This document shows positions 15,761 through 24,370 of a DNA stretch of 24,394 nt, in pieces; positions within the stretch are counted from its first letter, which is position 1; each line of letters opens with the position of its first letter. The stretch comes from an uncultured Rickettsiales bacterium (lineage in GTDB: Bacteria; Pseudomonadota; Alphaproteobacteria; Rickettsiales; UBA1997): assembly GCA_951801155.1 (NCBI GenBank), contig CATOLK010000002.1, forward strand, positions 1 through 24,394, given 5' to 3'. The translations under genes and the position numbers were made by a program. The notes beneath the pieces are model-generated. The model did no database searches. It saw nothing but the letters and a program-made list of their open reading frames with translations, and was not told where the DNA came from.

Positions 15761-15823
15761 TATTATAATTATAAGTGATTTTTTCATTTATACTAACTTT
15801 AATAATTTTAAAAAGGATAAAAA

Positions 15824-15925
15824 ATGTTAAATAAGATTAATTCATATTCTTCATTTTCAACATTATTTGATATTGATATGAAAAATATATTTAATAAATC
15901 ATCTATATGGAGGTTGGCCAGATAA
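15824..15925 (+). pseudogene. N-terminal fragment of the frameshifted GNAT-type gene
   Basis: The ATG has AAGGA six bases upstream and a good promoter, but the frame ends after 33 codons (M-L-N-K-I-N-S-Y-S-S ... W-R-L-A-R). From about 15895-15910 the coding sense moves to the frame of the following gene, where Y-G-G-W-P-D-N-K-N begins. A single-base change joins the two. The rest of the gene is 16065-16811, with coding-like sequence from 15882 onward. Confidence 0.65.
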
Positions 15926-16064
15926 TAAAAATATTATAAATAATATTTGGATTGAAATTTTAAATAATGGAATAAAATTAGAAACAAAAAATAAACCAAT
16001 ATTTGTAAAATTATCTGGAATAGGTGAAAACATAGATAAAATATTAAATCTACAAAAAATAACC

Positions 16065-16811
16065 ATGAATAACTTGGGTAACAATAAAGATTTTGTAATT
16101 GAAAAAAATAAAGACAATTTTTATAAATTAAGTAACTATAAAGACAAAAAATATGGCGGCTTTACCATTTGTGCTTTTAGTGATGAAAATTTTAGTAATC
16201 TTATAGGTAGCGGGTCAGTTAGTTTTAACAATTTAAAAAATATTAGCTGTGAAGGAATTAGTAAAACAAATTACAATCCAGATTTAAATAATTTTAATAT
16301 TATACAAAATCTATTTGAAAATAAAGGACTTATGGTACATCCTAATTATCGAGGTTATAACATAGGTGAGATATTAGTTAATTTAAGGAAGTATAGTACT
16401 GAATTATTTTTTTCAAAACATAAAACAATATTATTAACTGAAATAGCAGTGGGTAATAACTCTAGTTTAATTTCTTCATATAAATGTGGTTTTAAAGTAC
16501 TAAAAAAATATATAGCTTCTGATGGGGTTGAATGTTTTCTTTTGTATACGCCATTATCTAAAAAAACAGCTATTATTACTGGTTTTAATAGGGTAAAATC
16601 TTTAGTTGATTTCAACATTAAAAAAGAAAGTAAATTAAAAATCAGTGAAGAAGAAAAAGATAAAATAAGGAATAATTTTAATATTCATATTAAAAAAATG
16701 TTAAATATCGATAGTTATAATAAATACTTTAAAGAATTAAACAATTTTCAATTGGTAAATGATTGTTTCCAAAAACAGGAAAAAATAAAAAATTGTTATG
16801 GTGTAAAATAA
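16065..16811 (+). CDS. GNAT-type N-acetyltransferase-like protein (body of a frameshifted gene)
   Basis: From the first in-frame ATG this is 248 residues. The acetyl-CoA-binding motif A is visible at GLMVHPNYRGYNIGEILV (residues 88-105; R96, G97, G101), and motif B-like residues follow at SLISSYKCGFKVLKKY. The substrate is unknown. The ATG at 16065 has no Shine-Dalgarno, and the same frame is open and coding-like back to 15882. The true start is therefore probably ATG 15824 in another frame, giving about 328 residues if one base is removed or two added. Either the gene is broken, or the fragment is translated from an internal start, or the read contains an error. The C-terminal 70 residues are Lys/Asn-rich. 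Confidence 0.65.
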   Translation: MNNLGNNKDFVIEKNKDNFYKLSNYKDKKYGGFTICAFSDENFSNLIGSGSVSFNNLKNISCEGISKTNYNPDLNNFNIIQNLFENKGLMVHPNYRGYNIGEILVNLRKYSTELFFSKHKTILLTEIAVGNNSSLISSYKCGFKVLKKYIASDGVECFLLYTPLSKKTAIITGFNRVKSLVDFNIKKESKLKISEEEKDKIRNNFNIHIKKMLNIDSYNKYFKELNNFQLVNDCFQKQEKIKNCYGVK

Positions 16812-16820
16812 CAAATAATC

Positions 16821-16860
16821 TATGGTAATTTTATTTATAAATTATTAAATTACCATATTA
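16821..16860 (+). terminator. Hairpin after the GNAT-type gene
   Basis: TATGGTAATT (16821-16830) pairs perfectly with AATTACCATA (16848-16857) around a 17-base AT-rich loop. It lies 10 bp after the stop codon, which fits a terminator, but no long T-run follows. Confidence 0.55.
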
Positions 16861-16889
16861 ATTATTAAAATAATTTAATATAAAAAAAT

Positions 16890-17732
16890 ATGTTAGAAGT
16901 TATTAAATATGAAGGCTTAAAAAATGGAAAAAATCTTTTGATTTTAGGAGCAATACATGGAAATGAAGTTTGCGGGCCAAAAGCTATTACAAATATTATT
17001 AAAAAAATTAAAAATAATGAAATTAAAATAAAAACTGGCAGTGTTACTTTTATTCCTATTTGTAATCTAGAGGCTTATAAGCAGAATAAAAGATATATAA
17101 ATATAAATTTAAACAGAATTTTTGAAAAAATTGAAAATCCAAAAAATAACGAAGAAATAATTTCACAAAAAATTATAAAATATATTGATGAATGTGATTA
17201 TTTATTAGACATACATTCTATCCATTCAGAAGGTCCGAGTTTCGCTTTTTTAGATAAAGACACAGAGGAAGAAATGAAAAAGTTTGTTATAATACAAAAT
17301 TTTCAAAGTATAATTGTAGGATGGAATGATATATTTGGAAAAAACGATAAATCTACATGTGGCTATGCCTTAAAATATAATAAAATTTGTACAACAATAG
17401 AATGCGGAAATCACAATGATCCTCTATGTATTGAAAGAGCTGAAACAGCAATAAAAAATTCTTTAGCATTTTTGGATATTGCAGATTGTGAATTGTCTTT
17501 TGATAAAAATAATCAAAAATTTATAAAAATGGAAAAAGTATTTTATAAAGAAAAAGAAGGTTATTTTGTAAAAAATTGGAAGCATTTAGATACAATAAAA
17601 TCTGAAGAAATTATTGCTAAGTATAATGATGGCGAAGTTATAAAGGCAAAAAAAGATTGTTTAATAATTATGCCACACGAGGATAATCCAATTGGTACTG
17701 AATGGTTTTATTTAGGAAAGTATATAAATTAA
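16890..17732 (+). CDS. Succinylglutamate desuccinylase/aspartoacylase-family zinc hydrolase
   Basis: This 280-residue protein belongs to the M14-like AstE/AspA family. The zinc-binding G-A-I-H-G-N-E (H23, E26) and the third ligand in LLDIHS (H109) are visible, with R76 in the N-I-N-L-N-R-I-F segment and a candidate catalytic glutamate E171 in TTIECGNH. The family deacylates N-acyl amino acids such as N-succinylglutamate or N-acetylaspartate; the window does not show which substrate applies. No other arginine-succinyltransferase genes are near, so a role in arginine catabolism is not supported. It has no signal peptide. There is no good Shine-Dalgarno. It stands between a GNAT-type gene and valS; a functional link with the acetyltransferase (acylation/deacylation) is speculative. 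Confidence 0.85.
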   Translation: MLEVIKYEGLKNGKNLLILGAIHGNEVCGPKAITNIIKKIKNNEIKIKTGSVTFIPICNLEAYKQNKRYININLNRIFEKIENPKNNEEIISQKIIKYIDECDYLLDIHSIHSEGPSFAFLDKDTEEEMKKFVIIQNFQSIIVGWNDIFGKNDKSTCGYALKYNKICTTIECGNHNDPLCIERAETAIKNSLAFLDIADCELSFDKNNQKFIKMEKVFYKEKEGYFVKNWKHLDTIKSEEIIAKYNDGEVIKAKKDCLIIMPHEDNPIGTEWFYLGKYIN

Positions 17733-17929
17733 AATTAACATTTTTAATTAAAGTTGTATTTATAATTTTGATTTCACTTTTTAATATCGCTAAAAACTGA
17801 ATTTAGGTTATTAAAAAATAAAATTATAAAATTCAAAAACAGTTTGAACTAAAACAAAGCAAAACAAACACTTGAAAAAAATAAACAATTATTTTATATT
17901 AATATTAATTATATGTATTTTAAAAAATA

Positions 17930-20542
17930 ATGAAAGACTTACAGAAAAAATACAATACTAAAGAAACAGAAGAAAAATGGCAAAAATATTGGAAAGACAA
18001 TAAAATTTTTAAATTTGATTGGAACGATATAGAAAGAAAAAACATTTTTTCAATAGATACTCCACCACCACATGTTTCTGGTAGTTTACATATGGGACAT
18101 ATTTTTGGTTATTCCCAAATGGATACTATAGCTAGATTTTGGCGTATGTTTGGAAAAAATGTTTTTTATCCTGTTGGTTTTGATGATAATGGTTTACCAT
18201 CCGAAAGGTATGTTGAGAAAAAAATTGGTAAAAAAAGTAAGTCTATGAATAGACAAGAATTTGTAAAAATTTGCGATAAAGAAATACAAGATGCTGAAGA
18301 ATTTATGAAAGACCAATTTATAAGAATGAATTATTCTTATGATTTTGATTTAGCCTATAGAACTATATCACCAACAGCAAGAAAAGTTTCTCAAATGTCT
18401 TTTATTGATTTATATAATAAAGGTGCACTCTATAGAAAAGAAGAACCTATTATTTGGGATGTTGTGGACCAAACTGCATTAGCACAAACAGAAGCAGAAG
18501 ATAAAGAAATTGAAAGTCAGATGAATTTTATTAATTTCGATTTAATCGAAGAAAATACAAACACTTCTAATTTTCAAGCGGATAAAATAACAATAATGAC
18601 AACTCGTCCAGAGTTATTGCCGGCCTGCGTTGCAATTTTTGCTCATCCCGATGATAAAGAAAAATATAAAAATAAATATGTAATTACTCCATTGGGTGTT
18701 AAAGTCCCGATTTTATTTGACGAAAGTGTAGAAAAAGATAAAGGAACTGGCGTTATGATGTGTTGTACTTTTGGTGATAACGCTGATGTGGAAAAATATA
18801 AAAAATATAATTTACCTTTAAAAATAATAATAAATGAAAAAGGTTGTTTGTATTTTGATAATGTTCCTGAAATTGATAATAAATATAAATTAAGGCTCGA
18901 TGGTTTATTTACTGAAAAAGCAAGAGTTGAAATATTAAATATATTAAAAGAAGAAGGTAAAATTGCAAAAGATCCTGAAAAAATACTTCATAATGTAAAA
19001 ATTGGAGAAAGATCCAAGAGTCCACTTGAAATTTTAGTAAAAAGCCAATGGAATATAAAAACTTTAGATATTAAAGAAGAATTACACAAAAAAGCTTCTG
19101 AAGTAAATTGGTATCCAAAATGGATGGAGACAAGAATTCATAATTGGATAGATGGTTTAAATTGGAATTGGACTATATCAAGACAGAGATTTTTTGGAGT
19201 GCCCGTTCCTTGTTGGTATTCAAAAAAAACTGGAGAAGAAGGTAAGGTAATATTACCTGAAATCGAGGATTTGCCGGTAGATCCAACTATTGATTTACCA
19301 AAAGGTTATTCTACTGATGAAATTGTACCTGAAAATGATGTATTTGATACATGGATGACTTCATCAATTAGTCCACAATTGTCAATGTGGGGAATTTCTG
19401 AAAATATGAATTGTGATAAAGAAAGATTCGAAATTCTTGATATACCATTTGATTTGAGAACTCAAGGTCATGATATTATAAGAACTTGGGCTTTTTGTAC
19501 TCTTGTGAAGTCTTATTATCATGAAAATAAAATTCCTTGGAAAGATATATTTGTTAATGGATTTTGCTTAGCTGCTGATGGAACAAAAATGTCGAAATCC
19601 AAAGGAAATGGTGTAGATCCTTTAAAGGTTATTGATGAGTTTGGTGCCGATGCTGTTCGCTATTGGGCTTTAAATTCTCAACTGGGAACTGATACAAATT
19701 ATTCTGTTGATATGATAAAAATAGGGCAAAAATTAATTACAAAACTTTATAATAGTGCTAAATTTGTTGAAATGAATTTTAAAAATTTGACAGGTAAAAT
19801 TTTTACAGCAAGAGATGATATAGAAAATAATTTGATTTTTGAATCAATGGATAAATGGTTAATATCAAAAATGAAATCAACTATAGAAAAAACCACACAA
19901 TCGTTTAAAAAATATGATTATAGTAAAGCTTTAGAAACTGCAGAAAAATTTTTTTGGGATGATTTTTGTGATAATTATTTAGAAATCGTAAAAGTTAGAT
20001 GTTATGGTGCTAGTGGTTTTAAGTATGAAAATTTAGAATTAACTGAAGAAGAAATTGAAAAAATTAACAAAAGTCAACAAAGTGCTATAAGAACAATTTA
20101 CTATGTATTTAATGCTATGTTAAAATTATTTTCTCCTTTTATGCCGTCAATAACAGAAGAAATTTATTCAATTATTTACGAAAATGAATTTAATGATAAA
20201 AAATCAATTTCCACTAGGGGTAATTGGCCAAATATTAAGGATTTTACAGAAAATAGTGAATTGGAAATACAAGGAAATATAGCTTTAGATATAATAGCAG
20301 AAGTTAGAAAGTATAAATCTGAAAAACAGATTTCCATAAAAGAAAAATTAGAATGTATTTATGTTAATGGAAATTATGGTTTTGATAAAGGTATTATTGA
20401 AGATTTAAAAAATGTTTGTAATGTTAAGTATATATTATTCAATAAAGACGAAATTAATAATAACAATTATAAATCTGTTAAAATACTTGTTATTGATACA
20501 GAAGAAAAATTACAAAAATTACTTAATTATGCAGAGGATTAA
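17930..20542 (+). CDS. valS: Valyl-tRNA synthetase, archaeal-like (type 2) form
   Basis: The 870-residue class I synthetase charges tRNA-Val. The HIGH signature is H-M-G-H (residues 54-57, after PPPHVSGSL) and the KMSKS loop is K553-S557 in DGTKMSKSKGNGVDP. The editing (CP1) domain lies about 190-340, with TTRPELLPACVA. The organisation, including FDDNGLPSERYVEKK after the HIGH region and the compact C-terminus without the long coiled-coil arm of the E. coli enzyme, resembles the archaeal-type ValRS that Rickettsia is known to carry in place of the usual bacterial one. No Shine-Dalgarno is obvious. The stop is 5 bp from the next gene, so valS appears to lead an operon with the antiporter-like genes. 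Confidence 0.95.
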   Translation: MKDLQKKYNTKETEEKWQKYWKDNKIFKFDWNDIERKNIFSIDTPPPHVSGSLHMGHIFGYSQMDTIARFWRMFGKNVFYPVGFDDNGLPSERYVEKKIGKKSKSMNRQEFVKICDKEIQDAEEFMKDQFIRMNYSYDFDLAYRTISPTARKVSQMSFIDLYNKGALYRKEEPIIWDVVDQTALAQTEAEDKEIESQMNFINFDLIEENTNTSNFQADKITIMTTRPELLPACVAIFAHPDDKEKYKNKYVITPLGVKVPILFDESVEKDKGTGVMMCCTFGDNADVEKYKKYNLPLKIIINEKGCLYFDNVPEIDNKYKLRLDGLFTEKARVEILNILKEEGKIAKDPEKILHNVKIGERSKSPLEILVKSQWNIKTLDIKEELHKKASEVNWYPKWMETRIHNWIDGLNWNWTISRQRFFGVPVPCWYSKKTGEEGKVILPEIEDLPVDPTIDLPKGYSTDEIVPENDVFDTWMTSSISPQLSMWGISENMNCDKERFEILDIPFDLRTQGHDIIRTWAFCTLVKSYYHENKIPWKDIFVNGFCLAADGTKMSKSKGNGVDPLKVIDEFGADAVRYWALNSQLGTDTNYSVDMIKIGQKLITKLYNSAKFVEMNFKNLTGKIFTARDDIENNLIFESMDKWLISKMKSTIEKTTQSFKKYDYSKALETAEKFFWDDFCDNYLEIVKVRCYGASGFKYENLELTEEEIEKINKSQQSAIRTIYYVFNAMLKLFSPFMPSITEEIYSIIYENEFNDKKSISTRGNWPNIKDFTENSELEIQGNIALDIIAEVRKYKSEKQISIKEKLECIYVNGNYGFDKGIIEDLKNVCNVKYILFNKDEINNNNYKSVKILVIDTEEKLQKLLNYAED

Positions 20543-20547
20543 TAGTT

Positions 20548-21171
20548 GTGATTGAAATTTTAATAAATAGTTTGGATATATTTTTTTTAGTAATGATGTG
20601 GTTATTATATATAGCCTTTATATTTTTCGCTAAAAATATAACATCAAAATTTTTTATATTTTTTATATCTTGTTTTGTTAATATTTTTAACTATTCGATA
20701 GTAATTAAAAATGAATATAGTTTTTTAACAATAGTTTTATTAAATATAATTTTTATGCTTGTTGTGGCAATCTTTTATATCTATGTTGATATGAGCCAAG
20801 AGAACTTAAGTTCAAATTTTATAGAAGGAAATGATATAAAAAATTTGATAATTATTAGTATTTTTGTAACAAGTTTTATTATGATAAGTCTTATTTTTAA
20901 TGGTATAAACAAGAAAAAAAACTTATTCAACAATATTTCTATCAATAAAACAAATATTTTGACCACAAATAAGCTTTATAAAAAAACAAGTAATGGTTTA
21001 GAACAAAAAGAGATACTCGATATAAATGGACAGAAATTTATTGTATTTACAAGAAATATAGTATTTATTGAAAATAATAATATTTTTCTCAATTACAATC
21101 TTTTAATTATACTTTATATAAGTGTAATAATAGTAGTTTTCTTTATTACAAATAAAAAAAATACAAAATGA
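20548..21171 (+). CDS. Multi-pass membrane protein, first of an Mrp/Mnh antiporter-like cluster
   Basis: The 207-residue protein starts with GTG, supported by AGAGGA nine bases upstream at the end of valS. It has about five hydrophobic segments (roughly 8-30, 33-55, 58-80, 97-117 and 185-203), with a hydrophilic stretch of about 65 residues between the last two. I do not recognise it by sequence. By position ahead of MnhC- and MnhD-like genes it may correspond to the MrpA C-terminal/MnhB-type subunit, but the usual acidic signature is not evident. It overlaps the next gene by four bases. Confidence 0.6.
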   Translation: MIEILINSLDIFFLVMMWLLYIAFIFFAKNITSKFFIFFISCFVNIFNYSIVIKNEYSFLTIVLLNIIFMLVVAIFYIYVDMSQENLSSNFIEGNDIKNLIIISIFVTSFIMISLIFNGINKKKNLFNNISINKTNILTTNKLYKKTSNGLEQKEILDINGQKFIVFTRNIVFIENNNIFLNYNLLIILYISVIIVVFFITNKKNTK

Positions 21172-21437
21172 GAGGAGATATAATATTAAAAGTAATAATT
21201 AGTTTTATAATACCATTTTTGTTATTATATTCATTTAGCTGCATATTTTATATAGACCAGATAGGATTTTTAGCTATATTTAATTGTTTTATTTCTATAA
21301 TAATTTCATATATCTTATTTTATTTAAGATTTGGAAAAATTGATGTTAGAAAAATTATTTCCATAAACAAATATCTAGGTACCATTTTATTTGTATTTTT
21401 ATGTTTTTTAATTTATTTTTTAAATAAATTGTTATAG
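21168..21437 (+). CDS. Small membrane protein, possible MnhB-like subunit
   Basis: The 89-residue protein has three predicted membrane segments (about 7-29, 31-52 and 68-88). Two short features, a Pro in the first segment and L-R-F-G-K after the second, loosely recall MnhB, but the protein is shorter than MnhB (about 140 residues) and lacks the Gly-rich motif. The ATG overlaps the previous stop. The assignment rests mainly on gene order. Confidence 0.5.
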   Translation: MRGDIILKVIISFIIPFLLLYSFSCIFYIDQIGFLAIFNCFISIIISYILFYLRFGKIDVRKIISINKYLGTILFVFLCFLIYFLNKLL

Positions 21438-21446
21438 GAGTATTAT

Positions 21447-21725
21447 ATGGGTGATTTAGTAACTTACTTATGTTTATTATTTTTATTATTATTTTTTATA
21501 TTAATATTTATATTTTTGTTTACTATAAAACCAATTGTAAAAATAATAGTATTGGCATTTAGTTATAATATAATTTTATTTTATATTATATACAATCTAT
21601 ATATACTACAAGTTGAAGCTTTTATGTTTACTTTTGTTACATTTATGACTTTTAGTTGTATATTAAATGTATTAACCGGAATTTTTGTTATTAATAATAT
21701 TATAGAGAATAATCATGTTGAATGA
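21447..21725 (+). CDS. Small membrane protein resembling MnhC/NuoK
   Basis: The 92-residue protein has three hydrophobic segments (about 6-29, 32-52 and 58-83), the size and layout of NuoK/MnhC subunits, and it precedes the MnhD-like gene as MnhC does. An E in the V-E-A-F-M-F-T segment could match a conserved membrane acid. Sequence similarity is weak by eye. GGAG lies upstream of the ATG. Confidence 0.55.
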   Translation: MGDLVTYLCLLFLLLFFILIFIFLFTIKPIVKIIVLAFSYNIILFYIIYNLYILQVEAFMFTFVTFMTFSCILNVLTGIFVINNIIENNHVE

Positions 21726-23181
21726 ACTTTTCTTAAGAAATACTTATTTATTATTTTTTATACCAATTATAGCCTCTGTTATAGTAAACTTTATGTATGA
21801 AAAAAGATTTATGGTAGGTGCTACAAAAATAATAATGATTTCAATGATATTTTTGGCTTTGAGAATGTTGTTAAAATGTAGTGACTTTAATACAACTTAT
21901 TTTATTGAAAGCAATAGTAAATTTAATGTTTTAAGTACAGAATTTAGAATAAATGCAAAAAATTTATTCTTTTTTATATCTATTTTAGTTTGTAATTTTA
22001 TTGGTTTTATAAATTATATAAATACAATACTGTTGAACAAAAATTTAAATAATAACAATATAAAATATTTTTTTGCAATATATTTAATACATTTATTTTC
22101 AATAGTCGGTATAATTTTTACTTGTAATATTCTTAACCTGTTTATATTTTTAGAAATTTATTCTTTAAGTATTTATGTAACAATTTCGATCTATAAAAAA
22201 AATAATTTGAATATAATTTCCTACAAATTTTTTACAAATAATATTTTTGGTTCTATTTTAAGTGCTTTAGCAATTTTTTATATTAAAATATATTTTGGAA
22301 CATCCAATATTATAGATATAAAACAGCAAATGATTTCTTTAAATATACAGGAGCATTATGAAGTATTATTGATGTCTATCTTATTTTTATTTTCTATAAT
22401 TATTAAATTTTTCCTGACAAATACCAGTAAATATCACAATACGGATAAAGTTGGTGTAAATTTTTTATCAATTTCGAATATTTTTGTAAATGTTGCTATA
22501 GGTTTATATCTAATATATGAAGTTATATTTTTTATTTTGGGAACAAAAACATTATTTAGCTTAAATTTTATAAAATATATAATTTTTGCAATTTCAACTT
22601 TAATTATTGTTTATAATTCTGTAAATTTCTTAATAAAAAAAGAAAACTCTTTATTTAATATATTTATAAGATTTAATTTAATAAATTTTGGTTATATTCT
22701 ATTTTTTATATTGTTTTATGAAAAAAATAACCAATTATGTATAAATTTGTTAATGTTATATTTATTTGAGTTTGTTACAATAAATTTAATAGCATATTTA
22801 ATTTCAGATATAATGAATATCTTATATGAAAACAATAATATTAATTATATAAATAATAATAAGCTATTAAGATACACTTTTTTATTTTTGTTATTGTATA
22901 AGATTTTTCTGCCATTTGGAACAAGTTTATATACTAATTTAAATTTAATATCTAATATTATAAAAAATAAAACTTTTATATATTTACTTCCATATATTGT
23001 TAATAAAGGTTGTTTTACGGCTTTTTTTGTAAAAACTGTTAATAATAATATTATTAAAGAGGTAGAAAATACAGAGGATATTAATAATAAAAAAAGACTT
23101 AATAATTTATATTTTTCTGTTTTTTTTATTTTAGGTTTGATGTTAATTTTTGAGTTGTGTTTCGGAAGAATTATAAAATAA
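21715..23181 (+). CDS. Divergent MnhD/NuoN-like proton-antiporter-type membrane subunit
   Basis: The 488-residue protein has about 13-14 membrane segments, as in the ND2/ND4/ND5-MrpD family. The central NLFIFLEIYSLSIYVTISI stretch keeps the membrane glutamate of that family. It is followed by SYKFFTNNIFGSILSALAI and YFGTSNIIDI, matching the discontinuous-helix neighbourhood. The downstream IIIKFF and VNKGCFTAFFVK supply lysines at about the expected places, but the usual H-x-W-L-P motif is lost. Such subunits translocate H+ or exchange Na+/H+ in Mrp complexes. It overlaps the MnhC-like gene by 11 bp and ends the valS-led operon. Subunits A, E, F and G are not in the window. Confidence 0.7.
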   Translation: MLNELFLRNTYLLFFIPIIASVIVNFMYEKRFMVGATKIIMISMIFLALRMLLKCSDFNTTYFIESNSKFNVLSTEFRINAKNLFFFISILVCNFIGFINYINTILLNKNLNNNNIKYFFAIYLIHLFSIVGIIFTCNILNLFIFLEIYSLSIYVTISIYKKNNLNIISYKFFTNNIFGSILSALAIFYIKIYFGTSNIIDIKQQMISLNIQEHYEVLLMSILFLFSIIIKFFLTNTSKYHNTDKVGVNFLSISNIFVNVAIGLYLIYEVIFFILGTKTLFSLNFIKYIIFAISTLIIVYNSVNFLIKKENSLFNIFIRFNLINFGYILFFILFYEKNNQLCINLLMLYLFEFVTINLIAYLISDIMNILYENNNINYINNNKLLRYTFLFLLLYKIFLPFGTSLYTNLNLISNIIKNKTFIYLLPYIVNKGCFTAFFVKTVNNNIIKEVENTEDINNKKRLNNLYFSVFFILGLMLIFELCFGRIIK

Positions 23182-23359
23182 TTTGATAATTTATTTTAGT
23201 AAATTTAATACAAAAAAATTGATAAAATGTGATTTTTTTCATTAAAATAATATTTATTTGCTAAAATTATTCATAATAATACAATTTTATTAAAAATTTT
23301 TATATATTATATATATAGTTATAATATTTATTATAGTTAAAAAATACATTAAAAAATAT

Positions 23360-23740
23360 ATGAAAAAATTAATTTTAATCTTATTATTTTTATCAATAAC
23401 CAATGTAAATAGTTTTGCTTCAGCAAAAAAAGATTGTAATCCTCTAAAAAAAGAAATAAAATCATATTTTAAAATATTATCAGTATTCAGAAATAAAATA
23501 TCTAATAGAGATATAGAATTTACCGAAAATATTTTAAAAGAAAAAATGGAAAGAGATATTGAAGTAAAAAATGTTATTGAAGATGCTTATATGGAAAATT
23601 TATGTAGATTATCCAATGTTGGATCAGTAGAATATGATGAAAATGGATTTAATAATTTAAGAAGATCCGGATTAAGATTAGGTCTTGAGGCTGTAGATGG
23701 TACCTCTCATCAAAACGAAAAAGGATGTAATATTTTTTAA
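23360..23740 (+). CDS. Small exported protein of unknown function
   Basis: The 126-residue protein opens with a clear signal peptide (MKKLILILLFLSITNVNSFA, probable cleavage near A20-A22). The mature part is charged and helical, with three cysteines (about 26, 82 and 123), the last close to the C-terminus. No family is recognised. The upstream 180 bp are AT-rich with several TATA-like boxes. It is probably transcribed alone. Confidence 0.75.
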   Translation: MKKLILILLFLSITNVNSFASAKKDCNPLKKEIKSYFKILSVFRNKISNRDIEFTENILKEKMERDIEVKNVIEDAYMENLCRLSNVGSVEYDENGFNNLRRSGLRLGLEAVDGTSHQNEKGCNIF

Positions 23741-23758
23741 TTCACAAAATTATTCAAA

Positions 23759-24135
23759 CAGAACTTCTGCATAAAAATTTTCTATAAAAAACAAATATAA
23801 AAAATAAGAGTTTTTAATATTTTTAGTATAAATATGTAATAGAACACATTTCCGTTAGATCTCCAGTCTAAAACTGTTCTTATTTTCCGAATATAATTAA
23901 TAATTTTTATTTGCTTTTAATTATTACTTACTTTTTATTTTTATGTCTCTTTTTTATAATTATAATTGTTTATTCCTTAATTTTCTTCTATTTATGTCAT
24001 TCCAAATTAGAATTTCTAAATAAACTTGTTTATTCTTAATTTTCCGTTATTTACGTCATTCCAGATTAGATTTTCTTGTAAGCTTGTCTTACTAGAAAAT
24101 CTTAATGTGGAATCCAGAAATAAATTACTTTAATA
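23759..24135. repeat. Dispersed palindromic element, copy E (nested or rearranged)
   Basis: A possible outer end, CAGAACTTCTGCATAAAA, is at 23759-23776. Two left arms follow one another: TTGTTTATTCCTTAATTTTC (23968-23987) on to TCATTCCAAATTAG, and again TTGTTTATTCTTAATTTTCC (24027-24046) on to TTTACGTCATTCCAGATTAG. The single right arm is CTTAATGTGGAATCCAGAAA (24101-24120). One copy therefore seems to have inserted into, or recombined with, another. Confidence 0.7.
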
Positions 24136-24224
24136 GGGAAAAAGGATATTAATAATTTTTCTATATTTTGTAATATAAAAAACCTTTAAAATCTTTTTCT
24201 ATATTTAACATCTTTTATATTTTT

Positions 24225-24370
24225 TTGGATTCCACATTAACAATTTCCAAGCGATAAATCACTAAGAAATTGTAATCTAGAATGACGTAAATAACGGAAA
24301 ATTAAAGAATAAATAATCATAAAAATAAATAAATTTAAAAATATTCAATATTATGTGTAGAAAGTCTATT
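24225..24370. repeat. Dispersed palindromic element, copy F
   Basis: The left arm GGATTCCACATTAACAATTT (24227-24246) faces the right arm AAATTGTAATCTAGAATGAC (24267-24286), followed by ACGGAAAATTAAAGAATAAA. The right flank matches copy A and ends in ATGTGTAGAAAGTCTATT (24353-24370). Confidence 0.75.

Noticed and set aside
16355..16618. Minus-strand frame opposite the GNAT-type gene.
   Set aside because: It lies antisense to the motif A region and has no Shine-Dalgarno or recognisable product.
23841..23880. tRNA-like fold: a 5-bp stem with a 7-base loop (TTAGA, TCTCCAG, TCTAA) reminiscent of an anticodon arm.
   Set aside because: Position 33 of the loop would be C, not T. There is no T-arm with GTTC-R-A, no acceptor stem and no D-arm, so it is more likely a terminator or chance hairpin.
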